NCBI RefSeq assembly: GCF_000340965.1
Contig: NZ_ANAY01000022.1
Span: 37,946-101,945, forward strand
Reading direction: 5' to 3'
DNA from: Nocardiopsis kunsanensis DSM 44524
GTDB taxonomy: Bacteria > Actinomycetota > Actinomycetes > Streptosporangiales > Streptosporangiaceae
DNA length: 64,000 nucleotides
Shown: positions 35,801 to 42,808 of the stretch, in pieces
Layout: each line of letters begins with the position of its first letter
Position numbering within the stretch: position 1 is the stretch's first letter
The notes under the pieces: model-generated
What the model was told of the DNA's origin: nothing
The model's database searches: none
What the model saw: only the letters and a program-made list of their open reading frames with translations
Position numbers and translations under genes: made by a program

Positions 35801-36151
35801 TTGTCCGCCACGGGCGTCCTCGAACCGACAGGGCCGAACCGTTCCCTGTCCGCCGGGACCTGCCCCGATCCCTTGCACGCACGCACCCCCGCGGAGTTCA
35901 CGCGGACGATGCGGAGCTTCCTCACCCGGATCGGGGGCCTCTCCTACCAGGAGCTCGAATACCGTAGCGGGGGCACGGTGAGCGCCCGCGCTTTCCGTGG
36001 GGCGCTCGAGAGCGACCACCTGCCCCGCTACGTCATGCTGCTCGCCTTCGTCACCGCCTGTGTCGGTGCGAACGAGCCCGTGTGCCAACGCTGGATCGCC
36101 GCCTGGCGCGCCTTGCGCCACGAGACCGACGGCCGGTTCTTCGCGGGCTGA
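35801..36151 (+). CDS. Short helix-turn-helix protein
   Basis: 116 residues. The central region FLTRIGGLSYQELEYRSGGT, VSARAFRGALESDHLPRYVML and AFVTACVGANEPVCQRWIAA resembles the N-terminal XRE-like HTH segment that actinobacteria often place before signalling domains, here alone. The start is TTG, supported by AAGGGAG 8 bases upstream; no ATG or GTG fits. It is convergent with the carnitine cluster, 24 bases away. The targets are unknown. Confidence 0.65.
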   Translation: MSATGVLEPTGPNRSLSAGTCPDPLHARTPAEFTRTMRSFLTRIGGLSYQELEYRSGGTVSARAFRGALESDHLPRYVMLLAFVTACVGANEPVCQRWIAAWRALRHETDGRFFAG

Positions 36152-36175
36152 CCGGCCGCGACGGCACGAGCGGCC

Positions 36176-36613
36176 TCAGCCCGAGATGGCACGGCCTGCG
36201 TAGTCGGGGACCTCTTCCACCTCGGCGGCGAGCGAGGCGGCCACATCCTTGGGGAACGCGACCGCGCGACCCTGCTGCTGGTCGACGTGCAGCGCCATGA
36301 TCTCCTCGGTGGCCACCAGCGCACCGTCCACCCGCATCTCGTGGCACAGCCGCAGTTTCTTACTGCCCGCGCCCACGACCCGGGTCAGGACCTGCAGCTC
36401 GACGTCCTCACGCACCTCGTCGAGGTAACGCACGTGAGCCTCCACCGTGTACAGCGAGCAGCCGGAACTCTTGCGGTACTCGGGGCCCAGCCCCACGTGG
36501 TCCATGAGCGCGTCCGTGGCGTGACCGAACACGAACACGTACCCGCCCTCGGTGAGGTGGCCGTTGTAGTCGATCCACTCCGGGCGCACCCGTTCGGTCA
36601 GTGTCGTGCTCAT
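36176..36613 (-). CDS. cdhB: Hotdog-fold acyl-CoA thioesterase, predicted betainyl-CoA thioesterase
   Basis: 145 residues. The N-terminal RVRPEWIDYNGHLTEGGYVF matches the 4-hydroxybenzoyl-CoA thioesterase type, with the aspartate-containing DYNGH motif. In the aerobic L-carnitine pathway a thioesterase of this kind (CdhB) hydrolyses betainyl-CoA to glycine betaine. Its ATG overlaps the stop of the carnitine dehydrogenase gene (ATGA), so it is the last gene of the regulator-cdhC-cdhA-cdhB unit. The specific substrate is inferred from context. Confidence 0.75.
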   Translation of the reverse strand: MSTTLTERVRPEWIDYNGHLTEGGYVFVFGHATDALMDHVGLGPEYRKSSGCSLYTVEAHVRYLDEVREDVELQVLTRVVGAGSKKLRLCHEMRVDGALVATEEIMALHVDQQQGRAVAFPKDVAASLAAEVEEVPDYAGRAISG

Positions 36614-37596
36614 GCCTGCTTCCCCTGGTACTCAGCGGCTTCTTCGCGCTCGACCTCCTCCAGCGCCCGCATGATCGCGATCATGCGGCGGTCACGCTGG
36701 GCGATGAGCTCCGCCGTGGAACGGCCGTCCACGACCTCGTCGGTGCCCGCGACCATCCGGTCCCGCAGCTCCGTGGTGAGCTCTGGTGCCTCCAGACGGG
36801 TCCACGGCGCCTCGAGGGACGGGCCGAAATGGTCGAGCATGTGCGCCATCCCTCCTTCACCTCCGGCCAGGTGGAAGGTGGTGCACGGACCGTGGAAGGC
36901 CCAGCGCAGCCCCGGCCCGTCGGTCATGGCCCGGTCGATCTGCGCCACGGTCGCCTCGCCCTCGGCGACCATGTGCAGGGCCTCGCGCCAGGCGGCCTCC
37001 TGGATCCGGTTGCCGATGAACCCGGGCAGTTCCCGGTCCATGGTGATCACGGACTTACCGGCCAGACGGTAGAACTCCGAAGCCCAGTCCACGGCCCACT
37101 GTGCGCTCTTCTCACCGCCCACGACCTCGACCAGCGGCATGAGGTAGGGCGGGTTGAAGGGGTGCCCGACCACCAGACGGCTCGGGTCGGCCGCCTTCGC
37201 CTGCATTTCGGACATGCTGTATCCGGACGTGGAGGAGCCCACCACGACACCGTCGGGAAGGGCCGCGTCGATCTCCGCCAGCAGGTCCGTCTTGAGGTCC
37301 AGGCGCTCGGGCGCGCTCTCCTGGACGAAGTCGGCTTCGGCGACCGCCTCGGCCAACGTGGGGGCCACACGCAGGTGGTCCATGGACGCGCCCTCTGCCA
37401 GGCCGAGCCTCTCCAACGCCGGCCAGGCGGAGGCCACCAGTGAGCGCAGTTTCTCCTCGGCGCCGGGGGCGGGGTCCCAGGCCACCACCTGGTAACCGCG
37501 ACCCAGGAAGTGGGCGACCCAGCCCCCGCCGATCACCCCGGCGCCGATGCAGGCGACCGTGCGCACGGACTCGGGTGAGGTCTTGGCGTGTGTCAT
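36610..37596 (-). CDS. cdhA: Predicted L-carnitine 3-dehydrogenase (3-hydroxyacyl-CoA dehydrogenase fold)
   Basis: 328 residues. NAD-binding motif CIGAGVIGGGWVAHFLGRGY (about 14-33), ESAPERLDLK, the catalytic histidine region VVGHPFNPPYLMPLVEVVGG and DRELPGFIGNRIQEAAWREA. These belong to the short 3-hydroxyacyl-CoA dehydrogenase-like group that includes L-carnitine dehydrogenase, which makes 3-dehydrocarnitine. The GHPFNPP block with the adjacent BKACE and thioesterase genes is the usual carnitine-operon signature. ATG with GAGAGAGG upstream. Confidence 0.82.
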   Translation of the reverse strand: MTHAKTSPESVRTVACIGAGVIGGGWVAHFLGRGYQVVAWDPAPGAEEKLRSLVASAWPALERLGLAEGASMDHLRVAPTLAEAVAEADFVQESAPERLDLKTDLLAEIDAALPDGVVVGSSTSGYSMSEMQAKAADPSRLVVGHPFNPPYLMPLVEVVGGEKSAQWAVDWASEFYRLAGKSVITMDRELPGFIGNRIQEAAWREALHMVAEGEATVAQIDRAMTDGPGLRWAFHGPCTTFHLAGGEGGMAHMLDHFGPSLEAPWTRLEAPELTTELRDRMVAGTDEVVDGRSTAELIAQRDRRMIAIMRALEEVEREEAAEYQGKQA

Positions 37597-37625
37597 GTCA
37601 GGCCTCTCTCGGTGCTTCGGTCGTC

Positions 37626-38528
37626 TCAGGCGTTCAGGCTGCGCAGGTTCAGCTGCTTGCGCGCCTCGCCCGGGGTGGCCACACGGGCGCCGAGCTGCTC
37701 GATGAGGTTCACGGCCTTCTCCGTGAGTTGGCCGTTCGTGGCCTTCACGCCCTTGCGCAGGTAGAGGTTGTCCTCCAGGCCCACACGGGCGTGGCCGCCC
37801 ATGAGCACCGATTGCGCCACCCACGGCATCTGCTTGCGGCCGATGGAGAAGCTGGCCCACTGTGCGCCTCCCGGGAGCATGTTCACCATCGACTGCAGCA
37901 CCGCCGGGTCGGACGGGGCGCCGTAGGGGATACCGGTGCACAGCTGGAACAGTGAGGGGTCGTCGATGAGGCCCTCGGCGTGCATCTGCTTGGCGAACCA
38001 GAGCTGGCCGGTGTCGAAGATCTCCAGCTCGGGGCGCACACCCAGTTCCTGGATCCGCTTCGCGCCGGCACGGAGCATGTCCGGGGTGGAGATGTAGACG
38101 TTGCTGCCGTCGCCGAAGTTGATGCTGCCGCAGTCGAGGGTGCAGATGTCGGGCAGGATCTGCTCGACGTGCGGGAGGCGGTCGAGCCCGTTGACCAGGT
38201 CGGTGCCCTCCTCGAACTTCAGCGGGTCCTCCTGGCCGATGACCAGGTCGCCGCCCATGCCCGCGGTCAGGTTGATGACCACGTCGACGCCGGTCTGGCG
38301 GATGCGGTCGACGACCTCGCGGTAGAGGGCGTTGTCGCGCGAGGGCGCGCCCGTCTCGGGGTCGCGCACGTGGATGTGCACCACGCTCGCCCCGGCCTCG
38401 GCCGCCTCGACCGCCGAAGCGGCGATCTGCGCGGGGGTCACCGGCACGTGTTCGCTGCGGCCCACGGTGTCACCGGCCCCGGTCAGGGCCGTTGTGAGGA
38501 TGACGTTGTTGTTCATGGTGTCGCTCAC
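37626..38528 (-). CDS. cdhC: BKACE (DUF849) enzyme, predicted dehydrocarnitine cleavage enzyme
   Basis: 300 residues from GTG 38528 (ATG 38516 is possible). Beta-keto acid cleavage enzyme fold: [14 protein letters not shown], the zinc histidines in [15 protein letters not shown], the acid/base region [24 protein letters not shown] and [13 protein letters not shown]. In carnitine degradation this family condenses 3-dehydrocarnitine with acetyl-CoA to give betainyl-CoA and acetoacetate. It lies 79 bases downstream of the regulator gene and 29 bases upstream of cdhA. The related 3-keto-5-aminohexanoate cleavage activity is an alternative. Confidence 0.82.
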   Translation of the reverse strand: MSDTMNNNVILTTALTGAGDTVGRSEHVPVTPAQIAASAVEAAEAGASVVHIHVRDPETGAPSRDNALYREVVDRIRQTGVDVVINLTAGMGGDLVIGQEDPLKFEEGTDLVNGLDRLPHVEQILPDICTLDCGSINFGDGSNVYISTPDMLRAGAKRIQELGVRPELEIFDTGQLWFAKQMHAEGLIDDPSLFQLCTGIPYGAPSDPAVLQSMVNMLPGGAQWASFSIGRKQMPWVAQSVLMGGHARVGLEDNLYLRKGVKATNGQLTEKAVNLIEQLGARVATPGEARKQLNLRSLNA

Positions 38529-38607
38529 GACGGGTCTCGCCTTTCTCTGCGGCGTCGAGGATCGCACCCGGTCGGGATCGCCGCCGGGTTCCGGTTCTGC
38601 AGGGGTG

Positions 38608-39492
38608 CTACACGCTCTTCAGGACGTCGCGTTCGATGAGCTCGTGGAGAGTGCGTCGCATGTGGTCGACGGAACGGCCGGGCATACCGGTCATGACCTG
38701 GATGCCCATGCCGTCGATGAGTGCGGTCAGCCTCCTGGTCATCTCCTCGACGTCGAAGCCGGCGAAGACCCCGCGTTCGTGTCCCTCGGAGAGGGTGCGT
38801 GCGATGGTCTCGTGCCAACGCCGGTAGGAGTCGGCGTGGATCTCACGCATGTTCGGGTCGAGCGCCGCCGAGGTCCACACCTGCATCCAGATCGACCACT
38901 CCAGCCGCAGCCTCTCGGAGTTCGGGAGCTGGAGTTCGATCAGGTTGAGCAGGCGTTCGTGGATGTCCTCGATCTCGTGCAGCCCGGCGACCTGTCGGTC
39001 GAAAGCCTGTTTGACCGAGTGGCGCAGTGCGTCCTCGAGCAGGTGGTTCAGGGTGGGGAAGTGGTAGTGGACGGCCGCGTTGGAGGTCCCGCACGCCCGT
39101 GCCACGTGGGCCACTCGTACCGAGTGGAAACCGTGCTCGGCGATGAGGGTCCACGCGGCTTCGATGATCTGCAGTCTTCGGTTGTGTTCCTTGGCCGCCA
39201 GAGGGCGGCCGACCGGGCCCTCCGGTGGGGGAGCCACCGCGGAGTCCCGTGGGGCCGCCGCGACGGTGACGGCGTCGTCGTCGCCGTTGAGCAGCCAGTT
39301 CACGGTCACCCCGGCCTCGGTGGCGATGCCCGCCAGTTCCTCCGGGGCGAACCGCCGCCTGCCCGTCAGTGACTTGGACAGCTTGGTGGGGTCGATGTCG
39401 AGCCGGTCCGCGAACTCCCGCTGGGAGAACCCCGACCGGTGGATCGCCTCCCGGGCCCTGTCGCGCACATCGTCGGTTGCTTCGCCGTTCAC
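38608..39492 (-). CDS. Regulator with XRE-type HTH fused to a TetR domain
   Basis: 294 residues with two separate DNA-binding modules. Residues about 8-65 are an XRE/Cro-type HTH ([40 protein letters not shown]). After a linker rich in Ala, Pro and Asp, residues about 100-150 are a TetR HTH ([41 protein letters not shown]), followed by a TetR-type ligand domain to the end. It lies between the transporter and the catabolic genes and heads the catabolic unit, so it probably senses carnitine or a derivative. Candidate operators are at 39517-39531 and 39647-39655. Confidence 0.88.
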   Translation of the reverse strand: MNGEATDDVRDRAREAIHRSGFSQREFADRLDIDPTKLSKSLTGRRRFAPEELAGIATEAGVTVNWLLNGDDDAVTVAAAPRDSAVAPPPEGPVGRPLAAKEHNRRLQIIEAAWTLIAEHGFHSVRVAHVARACGTSNAAVHYHFPTLNHLLEDALRHSVKQAFDRQVAGLHEIEDIHERLLNLIELQLPNSERLRLEWSIWMQVWTSAALDPNMREIHADSYRRWHETIARTLSEGHERGVFAGFDVEEMTRRLTALIDGMGIQVMTGMPGRSVDHMRRTLHELIERDVLKSV

Positions 39493-39516
39493 GGCAGAGA
39501 ACGTAGCAGCGCCATA

Positions 39517-39531
39517 GCGATTATCGCAACG
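39517..39531. promoter_or_regulatory. Operator candidate GCGAT-T-ATCGC with trailing AACG
   Basis: Perfect 5-bp inverted repeat around one base, 25 bases upstream of the regulator gene. Its right half ATCGCAACG recurs exactly at 39647-39655, 124 bases away and nearer to the transporter. Confidence 0.5.
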
Positions 39532-39646
39532 TGAAGTCGTATGTTGATTCGTTATTCAGGTCGCTGTCGTGGCGGTGTCCTGTCGATGAAACCCCCTGTG
39601 GTTAGGGGATATCGCTCCATGGTCGGGGGTTGTTCGAGTGTTCAGG

Positions 39647-39655
39647 ATCGCAACG
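39647..39655. promoter_or_regulatory. Second ATCGCAACG half-site
   Basis: Exact 9-bp repeat of the right half of the operator at 39517-39531, located about 90 bases before the BCCT gene in the same divergent region. Confidence 0.35.
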
Positions 39656-39738
39656 ATGCGCTTGCTGACTGGTTGATTAGTCAGTCGCAAGCAAGTAGCA
39701 CTGGTGAAGTTGTGCTCCCGTCGTCGGAGGTGACTTGA

Positions 39739-41424
39739 ATCATCCGTTGGAACATCGACCCCAAAGTTTTCTGGCCCTCACTGGTCCTCGTGATCGGCTT
39801 CACCGCACCGTTCGTGATCGCCCCCGAAACGGGTGAACGCCTACTCGGGAGTGTGCTGTCACAGCTCGAGTCGGGCTTCGGTTGGGTCTACATCTGGTTC
39901 GTCCTGGGCCTGGCCGGGCTGCTGCTCTGGCTCGCCTTCAGCCGCTTCGGCCACATCAAGATGGGCGAACCGGAGGACCGCCCCGAGTTCTCCACACCCA
40001 CATGGCTGGCCATGCTCTTCACCGCCGCCATCGGCGGTGGCCTCATGTACTGGGGCATCAGCGAATGGGCGCACTACTACACCGACCCGCCCTACGGGCT
40101 CGAACCCCGCAGTACCGAGGCCGCGGAATGGTCCGCGACCTACCCTCTCTTCCACTGGGGACTGACCGCCTGGGCGGTCTTCTGCGTCCCCTCCCTGGCG
40201 CTCGCCTACGCCTACCACGTGCGCAAGGTGCGTCGGCTGCGGCTCAGCGAGGCCTGTCGCGGCGTACTCGGCGACCGTGTCGACGGCTGGGTGGGAAGCC
40301 TCATCGACGTCCTCTTCGTGCTCGGCATGATCGGCGCTGCCGGTACCTCGCTGGGCCTGGCCGTGCCCGCGATCTCCGAGGGTGCGTCCCGCATGTTCGG
40401 CATCGAGGCGACAGCCGGACTGAACACGGTGGTCATCGGCCTGTGGACCCTGTTGTTCGGCCTCAGCGTCTTCTTCGGCCTGCACCGCGGCCTCAAACGG
40501 TTGGCCAACCTCAACCTGTACCTGGCCACCGCCCTGGGGCTGCTCGTCCTCGTGCTGGGCCCCGCGGTGTTCATTCTGGACACCTTCACCAACAGTGTCG
40601 GCATGCTCGCGCAGAACATCGTGCGCATGAGCACCTACATGGACCCGGTCGGCGGTTCCGGCTTCGAGGAGACCTGGACGGTCTTCTACTGGGGTTGGTG
40701 GATCTCCTACGGGCCGTTCGTCGGCATGTTCTGCGCGAAGATCTCCAAGGGGCGCACCGTCCGCCAGATCATCATCGGCATGTGCGGGTTCGGCAGCCTC
40801 GGCTGCTGGCTGGCTTTCGCGCTGCTCGGCAATTCCGGCATGGCCTTCGAACTGGACGGGACCGCGCCCATCGCCGACACCCTCGAGACGGAGGGCGGCG
40901 TGCAGGCGATCTTCGTGACGCTCGAGGCGTTCCCGCTCAGCGGCCTCGTCACGGCGCTGTTCCTGGTGCTGTTGCTGCTCTTCCTGGCCACGACCCTGGA
41001 CTCGTCCTCCTACATCATGGGTTCGGCCACCTCGAAGGACCTGCCCAACGAGGTCGAGCCGACCCGCGCCAACCGTGTGCTGTGGGCGCTGGTCCTGGCC
41101 ACGGTGTCGGTCTCGGTGATGTCGGCCGGCGGTACGGACGCACTGCAGACCTTGTCGGTCGTGACGGCGTTCCCGCTGATCGCCGTCCTGGCCCTGGTCG
41201 CGGTCTCCCTCGTGCGCTGGCTGGACGGCCACGAGCGCTACACCGCAGCGGTCGCCGCGGACACCACGGAGGGGCACGCCCCCGCAGAGGAGGGCGACCC
41301 CGAGGCCGAGGGCCCGGGGATCACCGTCTCCGAGGACGGCGCACCGGAGGCCGTTGCCGCCGAGGACACCCCGGCACGGGACGACGACGGCCGAGGCCGG
41401 CCCTCGGCCGAACCGGTCACCTGA
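39739..41424 (+). CDS. BCCT-family betaine/carnitine/choline transporter
   Basis: About 561 residues with twelve transmembrane helices. BCCT hallmarks are present: the tryptophan-rich WGISEWAHYY, TYPLFHWGLTAWAVF, the FYWGWWISYGPFVGMF segment with ISKGRTVRQ, and TTLDSSSYIMGS. The coding frame extends upstream of the first ATG/GTG (NIDPKVFWPSLVLVIGF is typical transporter N-terminus) to an in-frame TGA at 39736, leaving only ATC codons at 39739 and 39742 as starts; GGAGG lies 8 bases before 39739. The C-terminal tail is acidic. It is divergent from the carnitine catabolic genes, so carnitine or betaine uptake is inferred. Confidence 0.85.
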   Translation: MIRWNIDPKVFWPSLVLVIGFTAPFVIAPETGERLLGSVLSQLESGFGWVYIWFVLGLAGLLLWLAFSRFGHIKMGEPEDRPEFSTPTWLAMLFTAAIGGGLMYWGISEWAHYYTDPPYGLEPRSTEAAEWSATYPLFHWGLTAWAVFCVPSLALAYAYHVRKVRRLRLSEACRGVLGDRVDGWVGSLIDVLFVLGMIGAAGTSLGLAVPAISEGASRMFGIEATAGLNTVVIGLWTLLFGLSVFFGLHRGLKRLANLNLYLATALGLLVLVLGPAVFILDTFTNSVGMLAQNIVRMSTYMDPVGGSGFEETWTVFYWGWWISYGPFVGMFCAKISKGRTVRQIIIGMCGFGSLGCWLAFALLGNSGMAFELDGTAPIADTLETEGGVQAIFVTLEAFPLSGLVTALFLVLLLLFLATTLDSSSYIMGSATSKDLPNEVEPTRANRVLWALVLATVSVSVMSAGGTDALQTLSVVTAFPLIAVLALVAVSLVRWLDGHERYTAAVAADTTEGHAPAEEGDPEAEGPGITVSEDGAPEAVAAEDTPARDDDGRGRPSAEPVT

Positions 41425-41456
41425 CCCACTTCCCCCGCCGCCGGACGGGTATCCGG

Positions 41457-41493
41457 GACGGAGGGCGCCGGGCACGGTCCGGCGCCCTCCGTC
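41457..41493 (+). terminator. Terminator after the BCCT gene
   Basis: Perfect 15-bp arms GACGGAGGGCGCCGG / CCGGCGCCCTCCGTC with a 7-base loop, 33 bases past the stop. Confidence 0.75.
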
Positions 41494-41530
41494 GTGCGTG
41501 GAGGAGGGCCCCACACTGCTATGCACGGCG

Positions 41531-41551
41531 AGTATACTCACCATGTATAGT
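41531..41551 (+). promoter_or_regulatory. PadR promoter with palindrome and -10 element
   Basis: AGTATACT (41531-41538) is a perfect palindrome, and TATAGT (41546-41551) is a good -10. The -10 ends 7 bases before the PadR ATG, so the transcript is likely leaderless. PadR proteins often bind ATAC/GTAT-containing palindromes, hence autoregulation is inferred. Confidence 0.55.
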
Positions 41552-41558
41552 CGAAGGT

Positions 41559-42089
41559 ATGTCTTCACTGGGACCCGCTTTCCTGGGGCTGCTCGAGACC
41601 CGACCCCAACACGGTTACGACCTCAAACGCGCCTACGACGAACATTTCGCCACCAAGAGCCCGCTCGCCTATGGACAGGTGTACGCGACCCTGTCCCGGC
41701 TCCTCAAGAACGGACTCGTCGAGGTCGCCGCCACCGAAACCGGCAGCGGTCCCGAACGCAAGCGCTACGCCGTCACCGACGCCGGCGTCACCGATGTCGA
41801 ACAATGGCTCGGCCGCCCTGAGAGCCCCGAGCCCTATCTCCAGAGCACCCTCTACACCAAGGTCGTGCTCGCCCTGCTCACCGGCCGTCCCGCCGAGGAG
41901 ATCCTCGACGTGCAGCGGGCCGAACACCTGCAGCAGATGCGCGCACTCACCCGTCGCAAGGCTGACGGCGACCTCGGGGACCAGCTGATCTGCGACCACG
42001 CGCTCTTCCATCTCGAGGCCGACCTGCGCTGGCTCGACCTCACCGCCGCACGCCTCGACGAGCTCTCCGGGGAGGTCCGCGACCGATGA
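41559..42089 (+). CDS. PadR family transcriptional regulator
   Basis: 176 residues. Winged HTH (PAFLGLLETRPQHGYDLKRAY, LAYGQVYATLSRLLKNGLVE, KRYAVTDAGVTDVEQWL) followed by a helical Vir_act_alpha_C-type dimerisation domain. It is the first gene of a coupled set: its stop overlaps the ATPase start (ATGA). PadR regulators commonly repress the transporter encoded behind them and respond to the drug exported. No ribosome site precedes the ATG; see the promoter entry. Confidence 0.9.
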   Translation: MSSLGPAFLGLLETRPQHGYDLKRAYDEHFATKSPLAYGQVYATLSRLLKNGLVEVAATETGSGPERKRYAVTDAGVTDVEQWLGRPESPEPYLQSTLYTKVVLALLTGRPAEEILDVQRAEHLQQMRALTRRKADGDLGDQLICDHALFHLEADLRWLDLTAARLDELSGEVRDR

Positions 42090-42808
42090 CACGGCCCACA
42101 CCCAGTACGGACCCCGCCACCCCGGAGCAGCGGACGCCCCTGCTCGCGGCGTACGGGCTCAGAAAGTCCTTCGGACTCACACAGGCTCTGAGCACGGCAT
42201 CCTTGAGCATGGAAGAGGGCGAGATCGTCGCGCTCATGGGGCCCTCCGGCTCCGGGAAATCGACCTTCCTGCACTGCCTCGCCGGTGTGGTCCGACCGGA
42301 CGCCGGACGGGTCGACTACGCAGGGACCGACCTCGCCCGCGCCCCCGACGCCAGGCTCAGCGCGCTACGCCGCACCGAGTTCGGCTTCCTCTTCCAGTTC
42401 GGGCAGCTCGTACCGGAACTCTCCTGCCTGGAGAACGTCGCGCTCCCGCTCCGGTTGAACGGCCGACGGAGGCGCACGGCCGAACGCGAGGCCGCCCGGT
42501 TGATGGAACGCCTGGACGTGGGCGATGTGGCACGCAAACGCCCGGGGGAGTGCTCCGGTGGACAAGGACAGAGGGTCGCCGCGGCACGAGCGCTCGTCAC
42601 CCGGCCCCGCGTGATCTTCGCTGACGAACCCACCGGATCCCTCGACTCGCTCAACGGTGAGAAGGTGCTGCGCCTGCTCACCGACACCGCACGCGAGAGC
42701 GGGGCCTCCGTACTGCTGGTGACACACGAGCCGCGTGTGGCCGCCTACTCCGACCGAGAGGTCGTCGTCCGCGACGGACGCACCCCCGAGATCGGGGGCG
42801 GCCGGTGA
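42086..42808 (+). CDS. ABC transporter ATP-binding protein (MacB/LolD type)
   Basis: 240 residues. Walker A GPSGSGKST (about 51-59), Q-loop region FGFLFQFGQLVPELSCLENV, signature CSGGQGQRVAAARAL, Walker B VIFADEPTGSLDS and H-loop VLLVTHEPRVAAY. The FQxxxLxPxLSxxENV pattern is typical of the MacB/LolD/FtsE group that pairs with FtsX-like permeases. It overlaps the PadR gene at its start and the permease gene at its end (GTGA). Confidence 0.93.
   Translation: MTRPTPSTDPATPEQRTPLLAAYGLRKSFGLTQALSTASLSMEEGEIVALMGPSGSGKSTFLHCLAGVVRPDAGRVDYAGTDLARAPDARLSALRRTEFGFLFQFGQLVPELSCLENVALPLRLNGRRRRTAEREAARLMERLDVGDVARKRPGECSGGQGQRVAAARALVTRPRVIFADEPTGSLDSLNGEKVLRLLTDTARESGASVLLVTHEPRVAAYSDREVVVRDGRTPEIGGGR

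Noticed and set aside
39790..41424. GTG 39790 as the start of the BCCT gene
   Set aside because: It would cut into the first transmembrane helix and has no ribosome site; coding character continues upstream to the GGAGG site.
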